DNA of 64,000 bases from Candidatus Cloacimonadota bacterium (GTDB lineage Bacteria > Cloacimonadota > Cloacimonadia > Cloacimonadales > Cloacimonadaceae): NCBI GenBank assembly GCA_028695495.1, contig JAQVIX010000001.1, positions 19,470-83,469 of the forward strand, given 5' to 3'. The notes beneath the pieces were generated by a model that was not told the DNA's origin, did not search any database, and saw only the letters and a program-made list of their open reading frames with translations. This document shows positions 18,208-27,293 of this stretch, one piece after another. Position 1 is the stretch's first letter. The number at the start of each line of letters is the position of its first letter. The position numbers were made by a program, and so were the translations under genes.

Positions 18208-19104
18208 CTATAGTTTAAACTCTGATATATCGATGGTATTGTTCTTGTAGCTTAGAATTATTTTGTCGTTTTGGTATTGGATAAAGACATCTATGGTATT
18301 TTTATCAAAAGCATCAGTATTGTTTGCAATACACTGTTTTATCTTATGCAAAGGGAGCACGATACATCCGCCACGGGGGATTATCAGGAAACCGTCTTCT
18401 GTTTCTAAACTCTTTTTAAACTGGTCTCTAAAAGTTATTTGCCACCCCTTAGGTTTGCTGCTACCAGAGCGTATATAGGATTTTTTCCCATTAAGCTCTA
18501 CTTCATAAGCGCTTAGGTTTTCGATTTGGTATCCTCTTTTTTGTAGAATACTTTTCATCTCTGATAAAGTAAGTTCGCGCTGATCTCGTGGGGCGGGAAG
18601 TTTATTTATGATGTTTGTCCGAAGCATGAAGAAATTCAATTCATCGATAAAGTATGATACCATTATTTTTTGTGCAGCATTGAGATGTTGTTTGGAACTT
18701 TGAGACACTACTTTATACTTATTTAATTTGAATAATTCGTTTAGATAATGCTCTATCTCACGCCTGATAATTGCATCATTAAGGTCTGAGTGGCTGGAAG
18801 ACCTGCCATCATTGATGATCATCAGTCTATTCCATTTTGTGATCTTGGTATCAGGTGTATTTGTGTGCGCCCGAAGTCTGCTAATCAAGCTTCCAGCCTC
18901 GCCAATATATACTTTGTTTGAAGTAGTTTCAAAAAGAATATAGATTCCCGGGTATTGATTGTTTCCATATTCCTTATTGAGTATATCCAGTTTTTCTACA
19001 GATTTCTCAAATTTCCAGGCGCGGATAAGCCGCGTAGTTCTGGCTCGCCAAATATCGTCTCCATTTACGGGGTCTTCGGTGTATCCTATTCTTTCTTCAT
19101 TCAT
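18208..19104 (-). CDS. GIY-YIG nuclease, probable restriction endonuclease of R-M module 2
   Basis: 298 residues; ATG two bases after the methyltransferase stop. The GIY-YIG fold is evident: PGIYILFE (Gly 53) then KVYIGEAGSLISRLRAH (Tyr 66, Gly 68, Arg 77, His 80), with Glu in IIRREIEHYLNELF as the likely metal ligand. The C-terminal 150 residues (KGWQITFRDQF, LIIPRGGCIVLPL) are not recognised and may hold the DNA-recognition part. Placement behind a DNA methyltransferase suggests a type II enzyme like the few known GIY-YIG restriction nucleases. A repair or homing role is possible but less likely. Confidence 0.75.
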   Translation of the reverse strand: MNEERIGYTEDPVNGDDIWRARTTRLIRAWKFEKSVEKLDILNKEYGNNQYPGIYILFETTSNKVYIGEAGSLISRLRAHTNTPDTKITKWNRLMIINDGRSSSHSDLNDAIIRREIEHYLNELFKLNKYKVVSQSSKQHLNAAQKIMVSYFIDELNFFMLRTNIINKLPAPRDQRELTLSEMKSILQKRGYQIENLSAYEVELNGKKSYIRSGSSKPKGWQITFRDQFKKSLETEDGFLIIPRGGCIVLPLHKIKQCIANNTDAFDKNTIDVFIQYQNDKIILSYKNNTIDISEFKL

Positions 19105-19106
19105 AT

Positions 19107-20462
19107 CTATTCCTTGATAAGGGTGATAATAGTTTCTCTTAGTTTGTAGCTGCGTATTTGTCCAGATCTTCTGTTTCGGGCTTTTACCACGGATTCTATG
19201 GACATACCCAGGTCTTGACCGATTTTGGCTAAAATCAAATCCGTAGGTATGTATGTATCGGCGATTAAGCTATCTCCTATCACTAAAATAAACCTGCCGT
19301 TTTGTTTCAATGCAGGCACTACTTTAGTAAATACCTGATACATATCATCGAAATATTTGTGCACGATATCTGGCATATCTGGTCTGCGATATGAACCTCT
19401 TTCTTTGATCCTGCGAGCAATAGATTCTTTAATGTCTTCAATCCATTTATTTGAATATAGATTTTTGTGTTCTGCAATCAGTTGTTTGGATACATTATCG
19501 CAAACTACCATATCGTTTTTGAGCTTACTGAGAGTTTTTTGATTTTCGGCAAATCCCAACCACGCCATTTCAATTTTGTAATTCATAATATAATCCATGC
19601 CATTCATATAGGGGGGTGATGTGATTGCTAAATTGAATTGAAGGGGATAATCATGATGCATGGAATTTGCTTGCACCACTTGAGATCTTGTATTGATTTG
19701 CGCGGGGTATTCGCTTTGCAAGATACGCAAATCTTCTATGATCTCTTTGATTTTAACATCAAAAAGCTTGTAGGGAGTAAGAGCACTAATGTTCTTTTTG
19801 CTATAGCCCAAGCAGGGGCTCCGTTTTAAATTGCTGGAATCTATAAGGATAGAGCAAAATGCAACACGGAGTAAATCATAAATCTTTTTATCCTCGCAAC
19901 AGGCATAGTGAGATTCTATAGCCCCCTTTATCCGACACAAGGAATCCAGCACATCCGAATCAAATTGCTTTTCGGTTTTTAAGAAAGTTGGGTAATCTGC
20001 CAAAATTGAGTAATTTAATCTTTGATACTCTTGTAGAAAGCGATTGGGATCAATACTCCAGCTATTTAGCTTTACTTGGTTTATGAAATGCATCAGAGGA
20101 TTGATTTCTACCCCGTAAGATTCAAAGCCATTTAGCTTGGCTTGAACGGGAACAGTTCCGCAACCCGAAAAAGGATCAAGAATTACAAGGTTTTTATAGT
20201 GTTTTCTATATTTTTCAATCATGCTTTGAACAAATTCAGAAGAAAAACCCTGCACGTAAGGAGCCCATCTATGCACCAGTTGTTTCATATTTCCAGTGTA
20301 TTGGATTGGCTGCATATCATCTATGATAGATATTCCAAGCTCTGCTAAATATCTATAGGAATCCCTGCAGGCGCTACCACCTTGTTTGGGAGACCTGATG
20401 ATATTGTGTTTTCTGCGCGATACTTCTTCTATGAGACTAATCTCTATCTGTTCATAAGACAT
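19107..20462 (-). CDS. DNA methyltransferase of R-M module 2
   Basis: 451 residues starting MSYEQIEIS; chosen because GGAG lies six bases upstream of this ATG. A TTG four codons earlier is not preferred. Motif I is ILDPFSGCGTVPVQ (Asp 96) and motif IV is ITSPPYMNGMDY (Thr 281 onward). WAPYVQGFSSEFVQ before motif I and GRFILVIGDSL after motif IV fit an N4/N6 amino-methyltransferase. It is the first gene of a two-gene minus-strand operon with the GIY-YIG nuclease. Two copies of AATCTATATTA lie upstream around a possible -35. Confidence 0.87.
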   Translation of the reverse strand: MSYEQIEISLIEEVSRRKHNIIRSPKQGGSACRDSYRYLAELGISIIDDMQPIQYTGNMKQLVHRWAPYVQGFSSEFVQSMIEKYRKHYKNLVILDPFSGCGTVPVQAKLNGFESYGVEINPLMHFINQVKLNSWSIDPNRFLQEYQRLNYSILADYPTFLKTEKQFDSDVLDSLCRIKGAIESHYACCEDKKIYDLLRVAFCSILIDSSNLKRSPCLGYSKKNISALTPYKLFDVKIKEIIEDLRILQSEYPAQINTRSQVVQANSMHHDYPLQFNLAITSPPYMNGMDYIMNYKIEMAWLGFAENQKTLSKLKNDMVVCDNVSKQLIAEHKNLYSNKWIEDIKESIARRIKERGSYRRPDMPDIVHKYFDDMYQVFTKVVPALKQNGRFILVIGDSLIADTYIPTDLILAKIGQDLGMSIESVVKARNRRSGQIRSYKLRETIITLIKE

Positions 20463-20489
20463 ATCTTTCTCCAAATTTAGTTATCTCAA

Positions 20490-20531
20490 AATCTATATTA
20501 TGCGTATTCTTGTCAATAACAATCTATATTA
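20490..20531 (-). promoter_or_regulatory. Direct repeats around a -35 element upstream of R-M module 2
   Basis: AATCTATATTA occurs at 20490-20500 and 20521-20531, 31 bp apart (about three helical turns). A minus-strand TTGACA lies between them at 20516-20511. The -10 is not clear. The arrangement suggests an operator, perhaps bound by the methyltransferase or an unlinked regulator. Confidence 0.35.
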
Positions 20532-20912
20532 GATGCTTTTTTAATCATATAAAGGATTTGTTTTGAGTATGTTAGATGGCAGTGAAATAATGAATGATTA
20601 TTCCGATGAAAAAGAGCATAGGTTCCACAGCGATAGAGCCACTCTTGATAACTCTTTATATTCATAGTAGTTATGTTGCAGGTGCGCTGCTTCCCCGTCC
20701 CTTCCCCGTGGGTTCTGAATGCAAACAACGGGTAACTAACGAGTTACGAGTGTTTCTCCTGTCCATGCTGAAACTGGTTGACCAAAATTTGAATCAAATG
20801 AGTCGATTTATGCTTAGTAATAGGTCGAGAAATATGTCTTTTATAAATAATTTTATAAGCTCATAAATGATGGAAGTTTAAACAGGGAATATCAAGATTG
20901 GCTGCCGAGCAG

Positions 20913-21120
20913 AGAGGTTGTCCTAAAATGCCAAAACCAAGCACGATGTCCAACGAAATGAGAATGTAGGGGCGCAAGGCACACCGTAATAAATTGATAC
21001 ACAATACGTAATGATTACCTGTTGCGTGTAGATTTCGGCGGGTTCAAGGCATTGAACCCCTACATTTCAGGTGTGTACATTGCTTGTTGTTGTGTTGTTT
21101 GCGTATTTCAGGACACCTCA
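20913..21120. mobile_element. Second long MITE-like element copy
   Basis: Colinear with 9103-9382: GCCAAAACCAAGCACGAT, GAATGTAGGGGCGCAAGGC, AATAAATTGATACACAATAC, the GGGTTCAA-GGCA-TTGAACCC hairpin (21040-21059), and a right end GCGTATTTCAGGACACCTCA. The left end GAGGTTGTCCTAAAATG is its imperfect complement. It differs from the first copy by a deletion of about 35 bp after the GGGGCGCAAGGC block. Confidence 0.6.
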
Positions 21121-21268
21121 GCTTGCCACCTGCTACCAGCCCCCTGCAACCTGCGAAGCGCAGCGAAGCATGGCAGGTAAGCGGCAGAAGTCCAGGATGT
21201 TGGGTGCAAGCTCGCATTTAAAACTAAGCAAAAATTAACACAATAACTAATCCACGAGCGCAGCGCCT

Positions 21269-21336
21269 GCCACCTGCTACCTGCTACCTGCTACCTTCCC
21301 TAACACCTAACACCTAACACCTAAAACCTGAAACCT
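21269..21336. repeat. Two adjoining tandem 7-bp repeat arrays ending 12 bp before the rpsJ promoter
   Basis: Four units GCCACCT, GCTACCT, GCTACCT, GCTACCT (21269-21296), then after five bases five units AACACCT (three times), AAAACCT, GAAACCT (21302-21336). All fit NNNACCT. A degraded block of the same unit is at 21125-21152. Confidence 0.8.
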
Positions 21337-21348
21337 GAAAAAAACATA

Positions 21349-21377
21349 TTGACAAAAACAGCGCTTTCATATTTTAT
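21349..21377 (+). promoter_or_regulatory. Predicted promoter of the ribosomal superoperon
   Basis: TTGACA (21349-21354), 17-bp spacer, TTTTAT (21372-21377); TATTTT at 21370 is the alternative -10 with a 15-bp spacer. It lies about 260 bp before rpsJ, leaving room for the structured leader. Confidence 0.55.
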
Positions 21378-21459
21378 GACCAGACGATGTAAAAACGCCT
21401 TGAGCGTTCAAGCACAAGCTCCATATTTTGCAGGGGCTTATAGTTCTTTAGGAGGAAGG

Positions 21460-21624
21460 ATGAAATCCTTTAAAACAGATACTCGAAATGAGTATCGCAG
21501 GGCTTGCTGTGCGAGCAGCAGCCTGCCAAGAATAGCAAATGTAACAGACGCCTCCCTACGGCTGCACGGCGAAGCTGTATCCAGTTTTCGCTATGCGCTT
21601 TGGCAGGGGTCTAAACTTTTTTAG
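21460..21624 (+). CDS. Possible 54-residue leader peptide ORF ahead of rpsJ
   Basis: An ATG at 21460 follows a near-perfect AGGAGGAAGG. The frame runs 54 codons and stops with a TAG whose last base is adjacent to the rpsJ ribosome-binding site. The peptide ([20 protein letters not shown] at its start) matches nothing I know. Its codons overlap two hairpins: GATACTC/GAGTATC (21478-21496) and GGCTTGCTG/CAGCAGCC (21501-21523). It may be a translated leader that couples translation to rpsJ expression, or a chance ORF in a regulatory leader RNA. The strong initiation site is the only positive evidence for translation. Confidence 0.35.
   Translation: MKSFKTDTRNEYRRACCASSSLPRIANVTDASLRLHGEAVSSFRYALWQGSKLF
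21478..21523 (+). promoter_or_regulatory. Structured mRNA leader of the S10 operon
   Basis: Two consecutive stem-loops lie in the 5' leader: a 7-bp stem with GAAAT loop, and an 8-bp stem with one bulged base (GGCTTGCTG...CAGCAGCC). In other bacteria such leaders are bound by L4 for autoregulation; whether that holds here is inference. Confidence 0.4.
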
Positions 21625-21635
21625 TGGAGGTTCCA

Positions 21636-21962
21636 GTGAGTAAACAGGACAATCGTATCAGAATCAAGTTGAAAGCTTATGACCATCGTTTGTTGGATCA
21701 ATCTGTGGCGGAGATCGTAAAGAGCACCCGCAATACCGGAGCCAAGGTAGTGGGCCCCATTCCGCTTCCCACAGATCGTACCATCTACACGATTTTACGT
21801 TCACCTCACGTTGACAAGAAATCACAAGACCAATTTCAGATGTTGGTTCACAAGCGTTTGATCGACATTATGAATCCTACCCAGCAGACTACCAATGCTT
21901 TGAAAAAGCTTGATTTGCCGGCAGGAGTTCATGTAGAGATCAAGGCGAATAGCAGGAGCTAA
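21636..21962 (+). CDS. rpsJ: 30S ribosomal protein S10
   Basis: 108 residues from a GTG five bases after GGAGG, giving [17 protein letters not shown]; an in-frame GTG at 21624 lacks a site. The [14 protein letters not shown] loop and the [13 protein letters not shown] segment are diagnostic. S10 sits in the 30S head and also serves NusB-dependent antitermination. First gene of the superoperon, normal length. Confidence 0.97.
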   Translation: MSKQDNRIRIKLKAYDHRLLDQSVAEIVKSTRNTGAKVVGPIPLPTDRTIYTILRSPHVDKKSQDQFQMLVHKRLIDIMNPTQQTTNALKKLDLPAGVHVEIKANSRS

Positions 21963-21964
21963 GC

Positions 21965-22597
21965 ATGATCGGACTCATCGGAAAGAAAATTGGTATGACG
22001 CAGGTTTTTGATGCAAGCGGCAAAGTGATTCCGGTTACCGTGATTCAGGCTGGTCCTTGCAAAGTGATTTGCAAACGTACAATCGAAAAGAATGGTTATG
22101 AAGCGTTGCAATTGGGCTATGAAGAAGTGCCCGAGCGCAAAGTAACAAAGCCCATGCAGGGTCATTTTAAGAAGAACGGTAGTGCAAATTACCGTCATGT
22201 AAGAGAGTTTCGTCCCCGTTTTGATCAGACGATCGATCACATCAATGAGGGTGATGAATTGAAAGTGGATATCTTTGGTGAGCACGAGACGGTAACGGTT
22301 ACTGCAAATTCCAAGGGTCGCGGTTTTGCCGGAGTAATGAAGCGCCACGGTTTTGGCGGCTTTGTAATGTCTCACGGCAGCCATGAATCCTTCCGCGGTC
22401 CCGGCGCCATTGGTCAGTGCGCTTCCCCCGGACGTGTATTCAAAGGTACCAAGCTTCCTGGCCAGATGGGCAATGAGCGGGTAAGCACACGTCATCTGGA
22501 CGTGGTAAAAGTGGATACCGAGCGTAACCTGATTTTGGTAAAAGGTGCCGTTCCTGGTCACCGCAATTCGCTGGTACTCATCCAGAAGGAACATTAA
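21965..22597 (+). CDS. rplC: 50S ribosomal protein L3
   Basis: 210 residues, two bases after rpsJ. Starts MIGLIGKKIGMTQVFD and has the signature GAIGQCASPGRVFKGTKLPG and QMGNERVSTRHLDVV. L3 is an early assembly protein whose loop approaches the peptidyl-transferase centre. Normal length and order. Confidence 0.97.
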   Translation: MIGLIGKKIGMTQVFDASGKVIPVTVIQAGPCKVICKRTIEKNGYEALQLGYEEVPERKVTKPMQGHFKKNGSANYRHVREFRPRFDQTIDHINEGDELKVDIFGEHETVTVTANSKGRGFAGVMKRHGFGGFVMSHGSHESFRGPGAIGQCASPGRVFKGTKLPGQMGNERVSTRHLDVVKVDTERNLILVKGAVPGHRNSLVLIQKEH

Positions 22598-22607
22598 GGG
22601 GGAGACA

Positions 22608-23243
22608 GTGGTAAAAGCAAAGAAATACAATATCCAGGGCGAGATGATCGGCGAAGTGGAATTGCCGGTAAGCGTGTTTGACGTGGATGTAAACTCTCCC
22701 AAAGTGCTTTTGCATGAGGTGGTTACCATGTATTTGGGCAATCAGCGACAAGGCACTGTACAAAAGAAGAACCGCGCCATGACCCAGGGCAGCACCCGCA
22801 AGCTTTTCAAGCAGAAGGGAACCGGTAATGCCCGCGTGGGCACTCGCAGAAGCCCCATTCGCGTTGGCGGCGGTTTGGCGTTTGCCATCTATCCGAAAGA
22901 TTGGTATCGCAAGATTCCGCGCACCAAGAAGCGCATGGCGCTGAGAGTGGCGCTTACGGATAGAGCACGCGAAGAGCGCATCTTCGTAATAGAAGGGCTA
23001 AAGTTTGATGCTCATAGCACGAAGCAAGCCAAAGAGATTTTGGGCAAAATCGTTCCCGAGCGTGGACGCAAGCTGATCGTAACCGACGGCAATCACGCCC
23101 CCACGGTAAAGAGTTTTCAGAACCTTACGGACGTGATGACCGACCGGGCAGAGCAGATTCACGCTTATGAAGTACTCAAGAGCAGCTATATCATCTTTAG
23201 CGATGATGCTCTGAAAAAAGTAGAGGAGGTATTCGGAAGATGA
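22608..23243 (+). CDS. rplD: 50S ribosomal protein L4
   Basis: 211 residues from GTG at 22608 after GGGGGAG. The tunnel loop [17 protein letters not shown] is clear. L4 lines the exit tunnel and in gamma-proteobacteria represses its own operon through the S10 leader. A structured leader exists here, but no matching L4 target can be shown. Overlaps rplW by ATGA. Confidence 0.96.
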   Translation: MVKAKKYNIQGEMIGEVELPVSVFDVDVNSPKVLLHEVVTMYLGNQRQGTVQKKNRAMTQGSTRKLFKQKGTGNARVGTRRSPIRVGGGLAFAIYPKDWYRKIPRTKKRMALRVALTDRAREERIFVIEGLKFDAHSTKQAKEILGKIVPERGRKLIVTDGNHAPTVKSFQNLTDVMTDRAEQIHAYEVLKSSYIIFSDDALKKVEEVFGR

Positions 23244-23527
23244 TACACCCGCGTAATATCCTCATTGCTCCGATTATTACTGAAAAGAGTAGTGATCAAA
23301 TAGCAAGTCAGAATACATATACCTTCAAGGTATCCATAAACGCAAATAAGATTGAGATCGCCAAAGCCATCGAACACATCTTTTCGGTGAAGGTATTGGC
23401 AGTGAATACCATCCGCATGATGGGCAAGCCGAAACGTTTGGGTCGTTATAGCGGCAAGCGTCCGGATTGGAAGAAGGCGATCGTAACCCTGCGCGAAGGC
23501 GACAGCATCGCGGATTTTGAAGTATAG
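23240..23527 (+). CDS. rplW: 50S ribosomal protein L23
   Basis: 95 residues; [19 protein letters not shown] followed by [16 protein letters not shown] is the family core. L23 sits at the tunnel exit and docks trigger factor and SRP. Start overlaps the rplD stop. Confidence 0.96.
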   Translation: MIHPRNILIAPIITEKSSDQIASQNTYTFKVSINANKIEIAKAIEHIFSVKVLAVNTIRMMGKPKRLGRYSGKRPDWKKAIVTLREGDSIADFEV

Positions 23528-23537
23528 GAGCAGATAA

Positions 23538-24368
23538 ATGGGAATTAAACATTATAAAGCAACTACCCCCTCCCTTCGCTTCCGCACGGGTTATACCTTT
23601 GAAGAGATTACCACCAATAAACCGGAAAAATCTCTCTTAAAACCCTTAGCGAAGACGGGTGGACGCAATAACCGCGGTCGCATTACCAGTCGCCAACGTG
23701 GCGGTGGACACCGTCGCCATTACCGCATCATCGATTTCAAGCGGGATAAATTTGGCATCCCCGCCAAAGTAGCGAGCGTGGAATACGATCCGAACCGCAC
23801 TGCCCGCATTGCCCTTTTGCACTATGTAGATGGTGAAAAGCGCTATATCATAGCTCCCGACGGCTTGCAAGTGGGCAGCAAAGTGATGAGCGGTCCCAAT
23901 GCAGATGTAGCCATCGGAAACGCCTTGCCCCTGGAAAGGATTCCTCTGGGCAGCGTGGTTCACAACGTGGAGCTAAAGCGCGGCAAAGGCGGACAGATAG
24001 CCCGCAGTGCCGGTTCTTATGCCCAGGTAGTAGCAAAAGATGGTGATTATGTACATGTAAAAATGCCTTCCAACGATGTGCATCTAATTCGTAAAGAATG
24101 TCTTGCCACATTGGGTCAGGTAAGCAATCCGGATCACTCTTTGATCAAGATTGGCAAAGCCGGACGCAACCGCTGGCTGGGCAAGCGCCCCGGCGTTCGT
24201 GGCGTGGCGATGAACCCCGTAGACCACCCGATGGGCGGTGGAGAAGGTAAAACCTCCGGTGGCGGACATCCCGTATCCCCCTGGGGCAAACCCGCCAAGG
24301 GCGGCAAGACCCGCAGAGCACGCAAATATTCCGATAAGTATATCGTGAAAGCGGCTAAAAAGAGATAG
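23538..24368 (+). CDS. rplB: 50S ribosomal protein L2
   Basis: 276 residues, usual length. [18 protein letters not shown] in the N-terminal RNA-binding part and [17 protein letters not shown] near the C-terminus; the His in that motif is the universally conserved one near the peptidyl-transferase centre. Essential for subunit association. Confidence 0.97.
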   Translation: MGIKHYKATTPSLRFRTGYTFEEITTNKPEKSLLKPLAKTGGRNNRGRITSRQRGGGHRRHYRIIDFKRDKFGIPAKVASVEYDPNRTARIALLHYVDGEKRYIIAPDGLQVGSKVMSGPNADVAIGNALPLERIPLGSVVHNVELKRGKGGQIARSAGSYAQVVAKDGDYVHVKMPSNDVHLIRKECLATLGQVSNPDHSLIKIGKAGRNRWLGKRPGVRGVAMNPVDHPMGGGEGKTSGGGHPVSPWGKPAKGGKTRRARKYSDKYIVKAAKKR

Positions 24369-24384
24369 TGTGAGGATATAGATA

Positions 24385-24660
24385 ATGGCACGTTCAATCA
24401 AGAAAGGTCCATTCGTTGACGAGCATCTGATGAAAAAAGTAGTAGTCCTCAACGAACAGAATAAAAAGAGTGTGATCAAAACCTGGAGCCGCCGCTCGAT
24501 GGTTACTCCGGATTTCATTGGTCATACCTTTTCGGTACACAATGGCCACAAGTTTGTACCCGTGTATGTAACGGAAAACATGGTGGGGCACAAATTGGGA
24601 GAGTTTTCCCCTACCCGCACCTATCGTGGTCATAAAGACAAAAAGAAAAAAGGCAGATAA
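24385..24660 (+). CDS. rpsS: 30S ribosomal protein S19
   Basis: 91 residues: [31 protein letters not shown] and [13 protein letters not shown]. It binds in the 30S head and contacts the A-site finger. Lysine-rich tail ends DKKKKGR. Confidence 0.97.
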   Translation: MARSIKKGPFVDEHLMKKVVVLNEQNKKSVIKTWSRRSMVTPDFIGHTFSVHNGHKFVPVYVTENMVGHKLGEFSPTRTYRGHKDKKKKGR

Positions 24661-24672
24661 GGAGAATAAGTG

Positions 24673-25020
24673 ATGGAAGCAACAGCGAAATTGCGTTTTA
24701 CCCGCGGATCTGCCCGTAAAGCCCGTTTAGTATTGGATACCATTCGCTACAAGAGCGTAACCGATGCTCAGAATATACTGAAGTTTACGCGTCGCCGTGC
24801 AGCAGGTACCATAGCCAAATTGTTGGAATCCGCCATTGCCAATGCCCAGGTAAAAGACCCGCGTTTGGATCTTTCCACCATGTACGTTACCCTGGCCACG
24901 GCAGATGAGGGTCCGCAAATGAAACGTTTCATGCCCAGAGCCCAGGGACGCGCTTTTATGATTCGGAAACCCACCTGTCATATTAGCCTGGGTATCCAGC
25001 AATTGGGCCCTACGGAATAG
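24673..25020 (+). CDS. rplV: 50S ribosomal protein L22
   Basis: 115 residues from the ATG at 24673; an adjacent GTG at 24670 is equally close to the GGAG, so the first residue is uncertain by one codon. GSARKARLVLDTIR opens the protein, and the tunnel hairpin is MPRAQGRAFMIRKPTCHI. It lines the nascent-chain tunnel, where macrolide-resistance changes occur in other species. Confidence 0.96.
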   Translation: MEATAKLRFTRGSARKARLVLDTIRYKSVTDAQNILKFTRRRAAGTIAKLLESAIANAQVKDPRLDLSTMYVTLATADEGPQMKRFMPRAQGRAFMIRKPTCHISLGIQQLGPTE

Positions 25021-25030
25021 GAGGAATACC

Positions 25031-25678
25031 TTGGGACAGAAAATACACCCCACACTGTATCGCATTGGAGTAAATAAAGAAACTGATTCCATCTGGTTTG
25101 CCCAAGGCAAAAACTACGTGGATGCCCTGCACGAAGATATCAAGATTCGCGAGTATATCCACAAGAGTTTGCCCCCCAGCCATATGGTATCCAAGATCAA
25201 GATCTTCCGCAGAACCAGCTCTATTACCATCGATCTATATACGGCGCGTCCGGGTATGGTGATTGGTAAAAAGGGTGAGGATATCGAAAAACTGCGCAAA
25301 GAGCTTACCCACCTGATCAATGTGAATCGCCCCACTCCGCTACAGGTTTCCCTGAATGTGGAGCAAATAGACAAGATGTGGCTGGATGCAAGATTGGCAG
25401 GCAAAGAGATTGCCGCCCAGCTTGAAAAGCGCGCATCCTTCCGCTATGCCATGAAACAGGCGATCAAAAACATAATGAGAGATGGCGCCATGGGCGTTAA
25501 AATACAGGTATCCGGTCGTTTGGGCGGTGCCGAGATAGCCCGCACAGAGCGCTATAAACAGGGTCGCACCCCGCTTCATACCTTAAGAGCCGATATTGAC
25601 TACGCCTTAGTAGAGGCAAATACCACCTACGGCGTAATTGGCATCAAGGTATGGATCTACAAGGGCGACATTTTATAA
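25031..25678 (+). CDS. rpsC: 30S ribosomal protein S3
   Basis: 215 residues from a TTG preceded by GGAGG. The KH domain carries RPGMVIGKKGEDIEKL (GKKG loop); the C-terminal domain has VSGRLGGAEIARTERYKQG and ends WIYKGDIL. S3 forms part of the mRNA entry tunnel. The tail is short, as in many Gram-positive-like S3 proteins. Confidence 0.97.
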   Translation: MGQKIHPTLYRIGVNKETDSIWFAQGKNYVDALHEDIKIREYIHKSLPPSHMVSKIKIFRRTSSITIDLYTARPGMVIGKKGEDIEKLRKELTHLINVNRPTPLQVSLNVEQIDKMWLDARLAGKEIAAQLEKRASFRYAMKQAIKNIMRDGAMGVKIQVSGRLGGAEIARTERYKQGRTPLHTLRADIDYALVEANTTYGVIGIKVWIYKGDIL

Positions 25679-25693
25679 TAGAAGGAGAGAGCT

Positions 25694-26113
25694 GTGTTAG
25701 CACCTAAAAAAGTAAGACGTCGCAAGATGATGAAGGGCAGGCGCACTGGCCTTTCCTGGACGGGAAACGAAGTGAGCTTTGGCGATTATGGACTTATCGC
25801 ATTGGAAGATGCTTTTATCTCCAGCCGTCAGATCGAAGCTGCCCGTATCGCTATTACCCGCCACATGAAACGTGTGGGAAAAGTATGGATCCGCATCTTT
25901 CCGGATAAACCCATTACTTCCAAGCCCGCCGAAACCCGTATGGGAAAAGGTAAAGGCGCTCCGGAATATTGGGTAGCCGTGGTAAGACCGGGCAGAGTGC
26001 TTTTTGAGCTGGAAGGGGTGGACATGAAGATTGCCAAAGAAGCCATGCGCCTGGCAGCCCACAAATTGCCCATCAAGACCCGCCTGATAGCCCGCGAAGG
26101 AGTGGAATTATGA
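25694..26113 (+). CDS. rplP: 50S ribosomal protein L16
   Basis: 139 residues, GTG start after [27 protein letters not shown] and [16 protein letters not shown] are characteristic. Located by the A and P sites. Overlaps rpmC by ATGA. Confidence 0.97.
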   Translation: MLAPKKVRRRKMMKGRRTGLSWTGNEVSFGDYGLIALEDAFISSRQIEAARIAITRHMKRVGKVWIRIFPDKPITSKPAETRMGKGKGAPEYWVAVVRPGRVLFELEGVDMKIAKEAMRLAAHKLPIKTRLIAREGVEL

Positions 26114-26310
26114 AGATCGACGAAATACGTGATATGAATACGGAAGAGCTGAATGCCCGGCTGGAAGAGCTGCGCATCGAGATATTCAATCTGCGCTTTC
26201 AAAAGGCGAAGAATCTCTTGGATCGCACCGATCGCATCCGCCTTGCCCGCCGCGAAATCGCCAGAATCAATACCGTTATCAAAGAAAAAGAGCTAAAGGC
26301 GCAGAGGTGA
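26110..26310 (+). CDS. rpmC: 50S ribosomal protein L29
   Basis: 66 residues, two helices, with [16 protein letters not shown] and [15 protein letters not shown] tunnel-exit protein next to L23. It overlaps both neighbours (ATGA at the 5' end, GTGA at the 3' end). Confidence 0.96.
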   Translation: MKIDEIRDMNTEELNARLEELRIEIFNLRFQKAKNLLDRTDRIRLARREIARINTVIKEKELKAQR

Positions 26311-26567
26311 ACGTGGAAACAAGCCGTAAAATGATTAAACAGGGTGTAGTGGTATCCGACAAGAACGACAAAACCATCGTGGTACGAGTTCAACGCCAAT
26401 ACATCCATCCGCTATACAAAAAGACGGTACGTCGCCATAAGAAGTTTATGGCGCACGATGAACAAAATGAAGCGCGCGAAGGGGATATCGTGCAAATATG
26501 CGAATCCCGCCCCTTGAGCGCACGTAAACGCTGGTCTTTACACAAGATCATCGAAAGAAGTAAATAA
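26307..26567 (+). CDS. rpsQ: 30S ribosomal protein S17
   Basis: 86 residues from a GTG overlapping the rpmC stop. OB-fold core: [20 protein letters not shown] and [20 protein letters not shown], ending [17 protein letters not shown] primary 16S-binding protein. Confidence 0.96.
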   Translation: MNVETSRKMIKQGVVVSDKNDKTIVVRVQRQYIHPLYKKTVRRHKKFMAHDEQNEAREGDIVQICESRPLSARKRWSLHKIIERSK

Positions 26568-26585
26568 CCCTAAGGAGTTCGAGGA

Positions 26586-26954
26586 ATGATTCAGGTAGAA
26601 ACAGTATTGAATATCGCCGATAACTCCGGCGCCAAGAAAGCCATGTGCATCAAAGTACTGGGTGGAAGCAAACGCAAGTATGCCACCGTGGGAGACGTGA
26701 TCGTAGTAGCTATAAAAAGCGCCACCCCGGGCGGCAAGGTAAAAAAGAGCGCAGTGGAAAGAGCAGTAATAGTACGAACTGCCAAAGAAGTACGCCGCGC
26801 CGATGGTTCTTACATCCGGTTTTCGGATAATGCCGCAGTGGTGATAGACGAAAAACACGAGCCTAAGGGCACCCGTATCTTTGGTCCGGTAGCGCGGGAA
26901 TTGCGCGAAGCCGGCTATATGAAGATCGTATCTTTGGCTCCGGAAGTATTATAG
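26586..26954 (+). CDS. rplN: 50S ribosomal protein L14
   Basis: 122 residues: [20 protein letters not shown] and the C-terminal [23 protein letters not shown] region match the family along its full length. It contributes to a 30S-contacting bridge and is the RsfS target in other bacteria. AAGGAG precedes the ATG. Confidence 0.97.
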   Translation: MIQVETVLNIADNSGAKKAMCIKVLGGSKRKYATVGDVIVVAIKSATPGGKVKKSAVERAVIVRTAKEVRRADGSYIRFSDNAAVVIDEKHEPKGTRIFGPVARELREAGYMKIVSLAPEVL

Positions 26955-26963
26955 GAGAGCGCC

Positions 26964-27281
26964 GTGCGAAAGAAATTGAACTTGAAAAAAGGTGATTACG
27001 TGGTAGTAATCTCCGGTGAAGATAAAGGTAAAAAAGGACACATCCTGCGAGCCTTTCCCAGCACCGGACGCGTAATCGTAGAAAAAGTAAATATGATCAA
27101 AAAGCATGCGAAGCCTTCGCAGAGAAACCCTCAGGGTGGGATCATCAATAAAGAAGCCCCCATTATGGCTTCCAAAGTGATGCTCTTCAATGAGAAGCTG
27201 AATACCGTATCCAAACCGGTAATTCAGATAAGAGAAGGCAGACGCATCCGCGTGTGTAAAAAGAGCGGTGACGAGCTGTAA
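26964..27281 (+). CDS. rplX: 50S ribosomal protein L24
   Basis: 105 residues, GTG start. The KOW motif LKKGDYVVVISGEDKGKKG is at the N-terminus, followed by VNMIKKHAKPSQRNPQGGI. It initiates 50S assembly near the tunnel exit. Confidence 0.96.
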   Translation: MRKKLNLKKGDYVVVISGEDKGKKGHILRAFPSTGRVIVEKVNMIKKHAKPSQRNPQGGIINKEAPIMASKVMLFNEKLNTVSKPVIQIREGRRIRVCKKSGDEL

Positions 27282-27293
27282 AGGAGCAATAGG

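Larger units (their letters stand above)
20463..21459. other. Long non-coding accessory spacer before the ribosomal superoperon
   Basis: About 1 kb without a credible gene. It contains direct repeats of AATCTATATTA (20490-20500 and 20521-20531) near the R-M 2 promoter and the second long MITE-like copy (20913-21120). Two blocks of 7-bp repeats (21125-21152 and 21269-21336) and the rpsJ promoter follow. Open frames near 20594-20866 have no ribosome-binding site and no recognisable product. Confidence 0.6.

Noticed and set aside
20594..20866. 90-residue open frame in the spacer before the ribosomal operon
   Set aside because: No ribosome-binding site, no family features, and located in repeat-bearing intergenic DNA.
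21269..21336. Possible CRISPR-like array
   Set aside because: Units are 7 bp with no spacers and no cas genes are nearby; it is a simple tandem repeat.
21302..21336. Telomere-like AACACCT repeats
   Set aside because: Only five units with drift, lying inside a chromosome next to a promoter and accompanied by other 7-bp families; nothing indicates a replicon end.
21959..22741. 260-residue minus-strand open frame across rplC and rplD
   Set aside because: Antisense shadow of conserved genes; no protein family features.
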